DNA from: Actinomycetes bacterium
Lineage (GTDB): Bacteria; Actinomycetota; Acidimicrobiia; Acidimicrobiales; Acidimicrobiaceae
Reading direction: 5' to 3'
NCBI GenBank assembly: GCA_021786375.1
Contig: JAJYNL010000038.1
Coordinates: forward strand, 1 to 64,000
DNA length: 64,000 nucleotides
Below the pieces are notes generated by a model, which did no database searches, was not told the origin of the DNA, and saw nothing but the letters and a program-made list of their open reading frames with translations. Positions within the stretch are counted from its first letter, which is position 1, and each line of letters begins with the position of its first letter. The position numbers and the translations under genes are program-made. This document shows positions 25,701 through 33,512 of the stretch, piece after piece.

Positions 25701-28271
25701 CTAGGCGGTGTGCTGGTGCCGGGCGGCGCATCCTTTGACCAGGTGGAGCAGCGTTGCTCGATCGTCCTTCGCCACGGGCCATACGTCTATCGGGAAACGT
25801 CGGGGTCGAAGCCCCGTCTGGCGCCCCAATGTGAACAGGATGATTATAGGCCCGGTGTAGCCCGAGGTTCGGAGCGCGGTCCCGGTTTGAACAGCGCTGA
25901 CGTCGCCGGCCATCACCTGGGAGAGAATCACCATGTCGGGCTGGCCGTCGCGGATCATCGCGATGACGTCCGCCCCGCAATCGGCCATATCGACATGGTG
26001 GCTCGCTCTGCCAAGCGCCCGAGAAAGGCTCGCCTTGGACCTGGCGTTGTTATCGGCAAGGACGATTCTCAAGTGCCGGTCGGATGGTGACGGCTTTGGC
26101 TGGACCCGCTCGGCTTTGATCTCGGCGGCGGCTTGCTCCGACAGCAGGGTAGTGGCATGGCGAGCGGAACGGGGTCGGCCGAGTCCGAAACCTTGGATGA
26201 TGTCGCAGCCTGCGTCGAGCAGGCTGGCGGCGACTTCCTGTGTCTCGACGCCTTCGGCGACCACGTCTAGCTGAAGGATCTTGGCAAGGTCTACCATGGA
26301 GCGAACGATGGCGGCGTCGCGGCCGTCGACGTCGAGGTGCGCGACGAACGACTTGTCGATCTTCAGCTCGTCAACGGGCAGATCCTTCAGATAAGCGAGC
26401 GACGAATAGCCGGTCCCGAAATCGTCGATCGACAATCGGACCCCGAGGCGATGCAGCCCCTGGAGGGCATTGGAAATGACCGGATCGAATCCGTCGGCCA
26501 GCTTTCCCTCGGTGATCTCCAACGTGAGGTGAGCGGCTTCGAGTCCGCTCTCTGCCAGTTCGTGGGTGATCAGTTCAACCAGAAAGTCGTCACGGAGCAT
26601 GCTCGGAGCAAGGTTGACTGCTATGGAGACATCTCGGCCGTCCGCACGCCACTGGGCACACTGCCGGCCCGAGCGACGCAGCACAGTTCGGGTCAGGGCA
26701 GGCATCAGTTTGGCATGCTCAGCGAGGGGAATAAACACATCGGGAGGGATAGGACCTCGCTCGGGGTGGTTCCAGCGCGAAAGAGCCTCGAAACCGATAA
26801 TTCGACCGCCAGCCGTGAACAACGGCTGATAAGCGATATCCAGTTCTTCGCTGTCGATGGCGGACCTGAGATCGGCGGCAAGCTCCAACAGCTCGAGACG
26901 CTGCTCATCAGAGCCCTGGGAATACGCTGCCCAGCCCGAACCCGCGGCCTTGGCACGGTATTGAGCGGCGTCGGCCCTACCCATTAGCTCCTGGACCGCG
27001 GTGCCGTCGTCGGGAGACAAGCAGAAGCCGATGCTCGCACCGACATGAACGGTGGCATCATCGATCCTGAATGGCTGTGACAGAACTCGCAAGACGGCGA
27101 TCGACAGGTTGATGGCACCAATATCGTCTTCCACGTCACCCGCGACGATCCAGAACTCGTCGCCACCGATCCTGCCCACGGTATCCGCTCGCCGGGTTAC
27201 CGCCTCCAAGCGACGCGCAACCTCGACCAAGATCGCGTCCCCCGCAGCGTGACCAAGCCCATTGTTCACCTCCTTGAAACGGTCCAGATCTATCATCAAC
27301 ACGGCGGTCTTCTGACGTCTGCTTCGCTGGCTGCTCAGAGCAGCCTCGAGGTTCTCGACAAAGCGGCGCCTATTGGCCAGACCGGTCAGCTCGTCATGCA
27401 ACGAGCGATAAGTCGAGATCTCCTCCGCAGCTTTTCTGCCGCTGATATCAACCATCTGAACGATCATCCACGGCGCTCCACCGGGCGAGGTCACCGGCCC
27501 CATTAGGCACAACACCGTGGCGGCCGTCCCCCCGGGGAGCGAAATCTGAGCCTCGAAGTTGGCGTCGCGTCGACTCGAACGACAAATGTCCCTGACCACA
27601 GCCTGGTTAGGTAAAAGTAGGTAGGACAACAGTTGTTCTCCCGCCAGCTCGAATGCCTCGCGTCCGCTCAGGGCGGCCATCGCCCGGTTCACCTGGAGTG
27701 CATTTCCGCTCTTGTCCAACAAGGCCATCGCAACGGCAGAAGAATCGAAGATGCGGTGAAGGAACGCTTCGGATCGACGCAGCCGCAGATTGGCGGCCCG
27801 GCGATCACTGACGTCCTCGCTTTGCGCGACGAATCCCGCTGGATTACCACTGTCGTCGCGGACCAAAGCGACCTTTGTCCGAGCCCACACCTTCTTGCCG
27901 CTGGCGTGGACGTAGCGCTTGTCAACCTGCACATCGTCTGCACCTCCTGCGAGGAGACGCTCAAGCGCCGCCAAACTGGCAAGCAAATCCCTGGGATCGG
28001 TGAATTCAGAGAAATGCCGACCCTCCAGCTCACACGAGTCGTATCCCAGCATCACGGCGAAGGCCCGATTTGCCAGCCGAATCGTCCCGTCTAGACCGGT
28101 AAGGAGGCATCCCATCGGAGCGCGATCAAAAGCCAAACCCGACCACGAAGCCACGTCGAGCAGTCCAACCCCAGAAACCGGCATCGGCACCGAGGCCGGG
28201 GCGGAACTTGTCGGCGGCGACGCAATGCCATGACCGGCATCCGCTAGAGCCCCATCCGTCCAGTCCGACAT
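25701..28271 (-). CDS. PAS-PAS-GGDEF-EAL protein with C-terminal degenerate receiver domain
   Basis: An 856-residue bifunctional c-di-GMP enzyme candidate. Order (numbered from the Met at 28271): Ala/Pro-rich leader, PAS1 about 42-157, PAS2 about 165-285, GGDEF about 290-450, EAL about 465-705, receiver-like about 733-856. GGDEF (369-373) is intact with an RxxD inhibitory site five residues upstream (360-363). The EAL domain keeps E-A-L (495-497), Asn in AVNLAPS, EITEG, DDFGTGY, KIDKSF, AEGVET and QGF, so both activities look possible. In the receiver the phospho-acceptor position is Ser784 (VILSQVM) and the acidic pair is reduced to ADNN, so it cannot be phosphorylated in the usual way. The ATG at 28271 has GGAG 8 nt upstream; a GTG at 28280 would add three residues. 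Confidence 0.92.
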   Translation of the reverse strand: MSDWTDGALADAGHGIASPPTSSAPASVPMPVSGVGLLDVASWSGLAFDRAPMGCLLTGLDGTIRLANRAFAVMLGYDSCELEGRHFSEFTDPRDLLASLAALERLLAGGADDVQVDKRYVHASGKKVWARTKVALVRDDSGNPAGFVAQSEDVSDRRAANLRLRRSEAFLHRIFDSSAVAMALLDKSGNALQVNRAMAALSGREAFELAGEQLLSYLLLPNQAVVRDICRSSRRDANFEAQISLPGGTAATVLCLMGPVTSPGGAPWMIVQMVDISGRKAAEEISTYRSLHDELTGLANRRRFVENLEAALSSQRSRRQKTAVLMIDLDRFKEVNNGLGHAAGDAILVEVARRLEAVTRRADTVGRIGGDEFWIVAGDVEDDIGAINLSIAVLRVLSQPFRIDDATVHVGASIGFCLSPDDGTAVQELMGRADAAQYRAKAAGSGWAAYSQGSDEQRLELLELAADLRSAIDSEELDIAYQPLFTAGGRIIGFEALSRWNHPERGPIPPDVFIPLAEHAKLMPALTRTVLRRSGRQCAQWRADGRDVSIAVNLAPSMLRDDFLVELITHELAESGLEAAHLTLEITEGKLADGFDPVISNALQGLHRLGVRLSIDDFGTGYSSLAYLKDLPVDELKIDKSFVAHLDVDGRDAAIVRSMVDLAKILQLDVVAEGVETQEVAASLLDAGCDIIQGFGLGRPRSARHATTLLSEQAAAEIKAERVQPKPSPSDRHLRIVLADNNARSKASLSRALGRASHHVDMADCGADVIAMIRDGQPDMVILSQVMAGDVSAVQTGTALRTSGYTGPIIILFTLGRQTGLRPRRFPIDVWPVAKDDRATLLHLVKGCAARHQHTA

Positions 28272-28280
28272 AGCGGACAC

Positions 28281-29198
28281 TCCACGTCAGAGCCGCGCAC
28301 CCCGGGACTCCACCGGGCACCTCATGATAGAGACGTAAACCTGAGTCTATCCCACCCGGCCGGTACGCGCCCTTTACCTGGTCGAACGGCCCGGGCTCGC
28401 AGCGTTCTGAGCCATAGACGGCGGCATGTACACGACTTACTCGGCCACGTCGCGCAGGCTCGAGGCCGTGATAACCCACTACCAAATGCCGTATCTGGTC
28501 CCCAGCGGACAGAATGGGGACGAACCTTTCACAACGGAATGGATCCGCAGCCACGACGCGCTTTCTCTGGCAATCTCACCGCTCAAGCGCCAACATCCAA
28601 ACCCTAAGTGCCTCAGAAGCGTCTCTCTACCGCCCCGGCTGGTCCCCAACCGCCGGCTCCGTCCAAGACCGGGACCACGATGCTGCTTTAGGTGACGGAG
28701 GTCGTCCCCGCCGCTTCTAACGTATCCCCGCGGAGGTCGCGCGGTGACGCCCGAAAAAGCGTCCCGGAGCTCCGGTTCACGGGCGCACCTAACGACGACC
28801 CCCAAGGCACCCGCGAATACGCAAATCGACATGAAGAAGGGGGAGGGGATCGAGCTTCTCACCACCATACCCGCCGGTGAAACGTCTGGATTCATGGTCG
28901 GGAGTCCTGGGTCTCGGACTAGCTTATGACCTTTGACGCCGGCTCGGTTGTCTTGTCGTCGATCCGTCGTCGACCGTGACCCGGAGATATCCCGGCCCCC
29001 CGGTGACACCATCTGATCCGCCTGTCCCGGGCAAGTGGTAGGGGTTCACAGGCTGGTCAGCCAGCGGGTGCGCTCCGCCCCTCAACCGTGAGAGGGATTG
29101 GCTTGACCTTCATAGAGACACCTTGGGTTAAGAGGGTGAGCGCAACGGCCGAGAAGAATCCAATGGCACAAGGTTTAACCAGAGGAGCTGCATAGAGC
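28281..29198. other. No supported gene; presumed promoter region and decayed DNA
   Basis: This 0.9-kb interval is upstream of the PAS-GGDEF-EAL gene. A 177-codon minus-strand frame (28479-29012) is Arg/Gly-rich with no family resemblance and is judged spurious. No tRNA or structured RNA was found by eye. Confidence 0.4.
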
Positions 29199-29340
29199 AC
29201 CTATTTGAACATCGAGCAACGAGCTCTCGCACGGCGTCTACAAAGCCAAGGCTAGAGTCTGCGAGCTGTTGCCAAACAGGTTGGTTGTGGCCATGCCGGT
29301 ATCGAGGTCATGCTGCGTCGCCAGTCCCGAGGTTGGAGGA
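29199..29340 (+). pseudogene. IS30-like transposase N-terminal remnant
   Basis: The frame from 29199 reads TYLNIEQRALARRLQSQG, a TAG stop, then SLRAVAKQVGCGHAGIEVM. This resembles the N-terminal helix-turn-helix of IS30-type transposases (L-x-x-E-R, R-x-L-x-x-G-x-S-x-R-x-I-A-x-x-x-G). The internal stop and the loss of everything downstream show it is dead. It runs directly into an IS200/IS605 remnant in another frame. Confidence 0.5.
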
Positions 29341-29631
29341 AGTGTTCCGGTCGGTGTGTGAAGACTTCGAGTGCCAATTGGTCGAGTTCAACGGGGGGCC
29401 AACCACGTCCAGCTGTTGGTGAACTTCCCGCCCAAGGTCGCCCTGTCCGGGCTCGTCAACAGCCTCAAAGGAGTCTCATTCAGGAGGATGCACCAGGAGT
29501 TCCCTGAACTGGCCAGGCACTACTGGCGGGACAAGCAGTTATGGTCTGGGTCGTACTTTGCCGGTTCGGTTGGCAAAGCCCCAATTGAGGTCGTGTGCCA
29601 GTACATTGAGCAGCAGGAGCGGCCGGCTTGA
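29334..29631 (+). pseudogene. IS200/IS605 TnpA (Y1 transposase) remnant
   Basis: The C-terminal two-thirds of a TnpA is recognisable. A first frame gives LEEVFRSVCEDFECQLVEFN. After a 1-nt shift at a G6 run (29391-29396) a second frame gives ANHVQLLVNFPPKVAL, then LVNSLKGVSFRRM, and later LWSGSYFAGSVG and the Tyr-bearing QYIEQQERPA. The usual NHVHLL HUH motif is NHVQLL, so one metal-binding His has become Gln. With the truncation, frameshift and lost His the gene is inactive. A 6-bp GC hairpin at 29665-29680 may be a leftover of the element's right-end structure. Confidence 0.78.
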
Positions 29632-29664
29632 TTCGGGGCTACGCCCCCGAGCGGCGCTTCACCA

Positions 29665-29680
29665 CCGGCCTGACGGCCGG
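29665..29680 (+). repeat. Hairpin CCGGCC-TGAC-GGCCGG downstream of tnpA remnant
   Basis: A perfect 6-bp stem with a 4-nt loop, 34 bp after the tnpA remnant stop. IS200/IS605 elements carry imperfect palindromes near their ends that TnpA binds as single-stranded hairpins, so this could be the right-end structure. It could also be coincidental in GC-rich DNA. Confidence 0.35.
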
Positions 29681-29716
29681 CGCACTGCGCCGCTTTTTGG
29701 TAGCAGCGGCCACGGG

Positions 29717-29811
29717 GATGGCGGATCCTAAACCACTCCCCGACTTAGGGGTGAATAGTGCCCATGGCGCCGCGGCCGTCCGCCGGGAGATCGGCCGGAG
29801 GGGCGGAGACG
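29717..29811 (+). repeat. Dispersed repeat, copy B
   Basis: Matches 22871-22965 (see copy A), in the same orientation, 6.8 kb away. It lies just downstream of the IS200/IS605 remnant, which suggests the repeat belongs to, or is a frequent neighbour of, that element type. Confidence 0.7.
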
Positions 29812-29922
29812 GCGCGAAGCATTCGGGCTCGGACTTGCTCGCAGTGCGGCGGCTCGGGCGATTCAACGGCGGTGTGGCAAGATTACCGACCAGGGAATCC
29901 CGGTGATCCGGGGCGGGGAACA

Positions 29923-30852
29923 TCATTGATATTTGTCGACGGTGGCGCAAGGCCCGCATAGGTCCTCGGCAAGTTCGGCTCCCTCCATGGCCATTGTGGC
30001 GGGACAGGCAACACAACTCCACCAAGCCTCAGCACGCAAAGCAGGTGCCCCGCAACGCGAGCATCGGCACGCCACTTTTCTGGTGGCCACTCCCCATCCC
30101 GGTGCCGAACATTCCGGGCAAAGCCGTGCTACCCGACTGGCCAGCTCCTCACCGGCCCGTGCGATGACCGCACGCCTTGTCGGATTGGCGTGGGCTCTCA
30201 AGTCGGACTCGACACGTGCACGGGAATCACGGGATAGGCGGCAACAAGCTGCGATGCAAGTCCGCAAACTCTCGGTGTCGTCGACCCCCTTCATGACGTG
30301 GAGCCGTCGTGCTGCATTCGGCATGACGATGAGTTTGTGATCCGGGAAGTCGGCCCTGACGAGGAAGTCAGTCAGGTCGTCCTCGGGACCGAAGAGGCCT
30401 GTTTCCGCAACCACATGGAAGCTGGCCGCGGATGCCGTGATAACGATCCCATGGCGGTCGTCCACCAGTACCAGGAGTTCGCGATCCGACATCATAAGAG
30501 GAAACTCGGGATCGAGACCAATACTCCCCTCCGATGCGATGCCGATGGCGCTACCGGTGGCGCCCATGCCCATTCGCGCCTTGGCAATTGCGGAGCCCAG
30601 GGGCGTTCGAGTCCGTTTTACCTCGGGAGTAAATGTGCCCAGGAGATCAGTGTCGACCTGCGCCACGTGCACCTCGAGGCCGACCGCAGCCCTCAGGGGC
30701 GGCGCCACCAAAGGAAGCTTGTCGTGCTTGGTGGCCAGGACTGCGCTGAGACCGGCGTAGGGATGACCTCCTTCTCGCGAACCGAAGGTGGCGAATCGCG
30801 GGGTGGATCGGAAAGACCGATTCTTGGACGCTCGTTCCCCAAATATCCCCAT
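29923..30852 (-). CDS. DUF6671-like protein with C-terminal zinc ribbon
   Basis: About 309 residues from the ATG at 30852 (GGGGA upstream). The N-terminal domain opens with YAGLSAVLATKHDKLPLVAPPL, then VDTDLLGTFTPEVKR, ARMGMGATGSAIGIASEGSI and LLVLVDDRHG. This is the conserved architecture I associate with DUF6671 proteins. The C-terminal ~60 residues hold four Cys pairs (CPEC, CSRC, CVAC, CGPC), a double zinc-ribbon pattern. Function is unknown; the family name is from memory of the motif pattern and should be confirmed. A start at 31032 is unlikely because it would extend through the promoter. Confidence 0.7.
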   Translation of the reverse strand: MGIFGERASKNRSFRSTPRFATFGSREGGHPYAGLSAVLATKHDKLPLVAPPLRAAVGLEVHVAQVDTDLLGTFTPEVKRTRTPLGSAIAKARMGMGATGSAIGIASEGSIGLDPEFPLMMSDRELLVLVDDRHGIVITASAASFHVVAETGLFGPEDDLTDFLVRADFPDHKLIVMPNAARRLHVMKGVDDTESLRTCIAACCRLSRDSRARVESDLRAHANPTRRAVIARAGEELASRVARLCPECSAPGWGVATRKVACRCSRCGAPALRAEAWWSCVACPATMAMEGAELAEDLCGPCATVDKYQ

Positions 30853-30898
30853 GCAGCAAGTCCCCTGACCGGTTCTATTTACGTACTGTGTTTCACGT

Positions 30899-30904
30899 AT
30901 TATA
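30899..30904 (-). promoter_or_regulatory. Perfect TATAAT -10 element before the DUF6671-like gene
   Basis: TATAAT on the minus strand, 46 bp upstream of the ATG at 30852, inside a locally AT-rich patch. No good -35 hexamer is visible at 16-18 bp spacing. A short inverted repeat TACGT...ACGTA lies between it and the start. Confidence 0.5.
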
Positions 30905-31432
30905 AGACGTCCCTTGATCCAAGGATCGCACTGACGGCCAGACCGGAGAGAAAATGGCACGGGATGCTCACACCAATCCTTACCGGGCCCGGCCGGCACC
31001 AAGGAGATCGCCGAGGTCTTCAGCGGCCCCATCGTAGTGTTCGATGCCTGCGCGACGAGCCAGGAGGAGACGGCGAAACTCTAGGTGGAAATCGGCCGCC
31101 GGTGTGGCGCCCTCGATGAAGCCCTCCATGCCATAGCGTTGGCCCTCAAGTCGGCGGCGGGGCCCGCGTGAGCCTGGTCGGGCTGGACTTTGACGGTGAA
31201 GATGCCTGACCGGACCACAACTGGCTGACCCCCTGCAATGAGACATTGCCCCCACTCAACAGTTGCCTGGCCAGGGACCTGGCACCTGCCGGAGTCCGAT
31301 CCAACTTTGTTTAGGCCGGCACGAGGCGCGTGCGTGCGACATCGGGATTCCCCGGCTTGGAAACGCTGGTGCGCAGCCTGGGAAAGCATGCTCCCTGCCT
31401 TGGGACGCGAGCGAGATCGACTCGCAGTCCTC
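30905..31432. other. No supported gene
   Basis: Between the DUF6671-like promoter and the winged-helix regulator. One plus-strand frame (about 31007-31172) has protein-like composition (FSGPIVVFDACATSQEETAKL, stop, then VEIGRRCGALDEALHAIAL). It is interrupted by an in-frame stop and matches nothing I recognise, so it is at most a decayed gene. Confidence 0.4.
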
Positions 31433-31822
31433 CTAGGAGGTGACGGCTCCCTTCTTAGCCTTGGGGGAAGTCGCGTTAGAGATCAGGTCGAGCAGCTCCC
31501 CGACGCTGTGCGGCTGCTCCACCGAGTGCCTTAGCGGCCGATCCGCGATGATCTCGTACTGGTTGCGCCGCCCGACCCTGCTGCGCTTCACGTAACCCTC
31601 GGCCACCAGGTCGGCGATTATCGCTTGTGCAGCGCGTTCGGTGATGCCGACCCTCGCGGCTATCTCCCGTCCCCGGATTCCCGGGTCGTTCGCGATGCAG
31701 ACCAGGACGTGGCCGTGGTTGGAAAGAAAGGTCCAGCCCGCCTTGTGGCGAGGGTGATCACCTCTGGCTTCCTCTGGCACGCCAACGATAGTAGCCCACT
31801 TCGTGAAACGGGTATCGCGCAA
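31433..31822 (-). CDS. Winged-helix transcriptional regulator (MarR/ArsR-like)
   Basis: Up to 129 residues. The core GWTFLSNHGHVLVCIANDPG is followed by IRGREIAARVGITERAAQAI, then IADLVAEGYVKRSRVGRRNQYE. This is a clear winged helix: helix-turn-helix plus a basic wing. It resembles small HTH proteins of Actinobacteria with the WTFLTNHAHVLL signature. It is transcribed divergently from dabB, and the shared region holds a palindrome and repeated ACGAAG half-sites, suggesting control of the DAB operon and of itself. The ATG at 31822 is the only Met start; one half-site overlaps codons 5-8, so a later non-ATG start is possible. Confidence 0.8.
   Translation of the reverse strand: MRDTRFTKWATIVGVPEEARGDHPRHKAGWTFLSNHGHVLVCIANDPGIRGREIAARVGITERAAQAIIADLVAEGYVKRSRVGRRNQYEIIADRPLRHSVEQPHSVGELLDLISNATSPKAKKGAVTS
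31799..31807 (+). promoter_or_regulatory. Half-site CTTCGTGAA, complement of TTCACGAAG at 31889
   Basis: CTTCGTGAA at 31799-31807 is the exact reverse complement of TTCACGAAG at 31889-31897. Together they bracket the divergent promoter region with 81 bp between the arms. It lies within the first codons of the regulator gene, where binding could repress its own transcription. Confidence 0.4.
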
Positions 31823-31883
31823 AACCCGTGTCTCTCGCGACAGCCGGCACGAAACGGATTGCAGCCAACTCCTTTCTATGGTT

Positions 31884-31889
31884 TATAAT
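31884..31889 (+). promoter_or_regulatory. Putative dabB promoter -10 (TATAAT)
   Basis: A perfect TATAAT 45 bp upstream of the dabB ATG, with TTGCAG at 31859-31864 as a possible -35 at 19-bp spacing. The operator-like palindrome begins two bases after the -10 hexamer and would cover the start of transcription. Confidence 0.5.
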
Positions 31890-31891
31890 TC

Positions 31892-31907
31892 ACGAAGTAC
31901 TCTTCGT
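31892..31907. promoter_or_regulatory. Operator-like palindrome ACGAAG-TACT-CTTCGT
   Basis: A perfect 6-bp inverted repeat around TACT, placed immediately downstream of the putative dabB -10. Its position suits repression by the divergent winged-helix protein. Confidence 0.55.
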
Positions 31908-31934
31908 TTATATACTCGGAGCGGAGGACGGCGG

Positions 31935-33512
31935 ATGTTGAAGATCACTGGCGAACTTGGACTCGATGCGGCAGTGGCCATCCCGCTGCTTAGCGCATTG
32001 CTCGCCCTCATGATCAGAGGCCGCAGAGTGATGCGCCCATCGGCCGCCCTCGCCTGGCTCGGTGCCGTGGGAGCTTTTGCCGCCCTCGCGGTGGTCGCCA
32101 TTCACGGCAGCTTCCTGGCCGGCTTTCCAATAGGCGACTCCCCACTGCAGCTACGTGCGGATCGGCTAACCTCCACTCTCGCGCTTTTCATCGCGGGCGT
32201 GGGGGCGCTGGTGAAGGGCTTCTCCTCCCGCTATCTCGCCCAGGACACCGAAGCCTGGCGTTTCGCGGCCGGAGCCGATCTCGTAGTCGCGTCGATGACG
32301 ATCGTGGCCACCGCCTCCAACATCGTCCTGCTGGCCATCGGCTGGGCGGCAGCCGGCATCTCCTTCGCGGCCGTCCTTGGATATCGCCGCGACCTGCCCG
32401 GAGTATCCCGCGGAGCAAAGATGGCACTGTTGCACTTCATCGCTGGTGACGCCGCCCTGGGAGTGGCGGTGGCGATCGTGGTCGCCAAAGTTGGAAACCT
32501 GCGACTCGGTGGCGGACCGGCTCTGGCTCGGGAGGCGGGGCTCCTCGGCTGGGCGGCCATTCCGGTGGCGGCGCTCATCACCCTGGCGGCGCTCACGCGC
32601 AGCGCCCAAGGTCCGATGGGCCGCTGGCTGCCGGCGAGCATCGCGGCGCCAACACCCGTATCCGCGCTCTTGCACGCGGGAGTGGTCAACGGCGGAGGAA
32701 TCCTCCTCGTACGCACGGCCGGCCTGGCCCAAAGCAATAGCTGGGCCGCCGGTGCCGCGCTTTTGATAGCCGTGGTGACCGCGGCAATGGCGACACGCCT
32801 TATGCGCCACCGTGCCGACGTGAAGGGGGAGCTGGCGTATTCGACGATCGCGCAAATGGCCTTCATGACCGCCGAGGCAAGTGTCGGAGCCTACCTGGCC
32901 ACCCTGGTGCATCTGATGAGCCACGGGGCCTTTAAGGCGAGCCTCTTCCTTTCCTCAGGGTCGCGGGTGCGACGCGGTCGCAACGCCACCCGCCGGCACA
33001 GGGAAAGCTCGGCGGCGGCAAAGATCGCCGCCGCAACCGCGGCCGGCGGGGCGGCCCTGGTGGCAACTCTGCTGGTCGGCAGTGGCGCAACCAGCAGAGC
33101 AGGAGACGTGCTGGCAGCGTTCGCGGTGGCGACAGCGGCCTCCGCGTCCTGGTCCTTCACCCGGTGCCTCCCTGGGTCGCTTTGGGCGGCACTCGCGGGG
33201 GTGGGCGTCTTGATTACCTCCTCCTTCGCCTATGGCGGCTCCGTCGCGCTGCTCGGGCAGTGGATGGCGCCGGCGGTGCCTCTGCCGGCCCCCGGAGTGC
33301 TCGCTCCGATTTGGCTGCTGGCACTGGCGGGGGCCTCGGCCGTCGTTGCTCTTGCCGGCCGGAGCCGGCGCCTGCGTTCGGGTCTGACCGCCTGGTCCAT
33401 CGACGCGGCCACCTCCCCCGCCACCAGGGATAGGGCACCCGCATTCCTGTTCAACCTGCGTGGCGGCGTGGTCGAGCAGGGCCTCGAGCTCGAAGAGGGA
33501 GACGCCGCGTGA
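31935..33512 (+). CDS. dabB: DabB: NADH-dehydrogenase-like membrane subunit of the DAB inorganic-carbon transporter
   Basis: A 525-residue polytopic protein related to the proton-translocating NuoL/MrpA family (PF00361). It carries the ASIAAPTPVSALLHAGVVNGGGILLVRTAGL segment (about 235-265) and the ELAYSTIAQMAFM and LVHLMSHGAFKASLFL motifs (about 298-340), with conserved Lys and His residues of the proton channel. In DAB complexes this subunit is thought to couple a cation gradient to CO2 hydration by DabA. It overlaps dabA by 4 nt (GTGA), so the two are translationally coupled. The ATG at 31935 follows GGAGGAC. It was formerly annotated as an NADH dehydrogenase subunit; no other complex I genes are nearby. 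Confidence 0.9.
   Translation: MLKITGELGLDAAVAIPLLSALLALMIRGRRVMRPSAALAWLGAVGAFAALAVVAIHGSFLAGFPIGDSPLQLRADRLTSTLALFIAGVGALVKGFSSRYLAQDTEAWRFAAGADLVVASMTIVATASNIVLLAIGWAAAGISFAAVLGYRRDLPGVSRGAKMALLHFIAGDAALGVAVAIVVAKVGNLRLGGGPALAREAGLLGWAAIPVAALITLAALTRSAQGPMGRWLPASIAAPTPVSALLHAGVVNGGGILLVRTAGLAQSNSWAAGAALLIAVVTAAMATRLMRHRADVKGELAYSTIAQMAFMTAEASVGAYLATLVHLMSHGAFKASLFLSSGSRVRRGRNATRRHRESSAAAKIAAATAAGGAALVATLLVGSGATSRAGDVLAAFAVATAASASWSFTRCLPGSLWAALAGVGVLITSSFAYGGSVALLGQWMAPAVPLPAPGVLAPIWLLALAGASAVVALAGRSRRLRSGLTAWSIDAATSPATRDRAPAFLFNLRGGVVEQGLELEEGDAA

Noticed and set aside
28479..29012. 177-codon minus-strand frame upstream of the GGDEF-EAL gene
   Set aside because: Arg/Gly/Ser-rich, no conserved motif and no ribosome-binding site.
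31007..31172. Protein-like segment FSGPIVVFDACATSQEETAKL
   Set aside because: Interrupted by an in-frame TAG and not recognisable; recorded only as a possible decayed gene.
31935..33512. Reading dabB as a respiratory complex I subunit (NuoL)
   Set aside because: No other nuo genes are nearby and it overlaps a DUF2309 gene with DabA zinc-site residues, the DAB arrangement.
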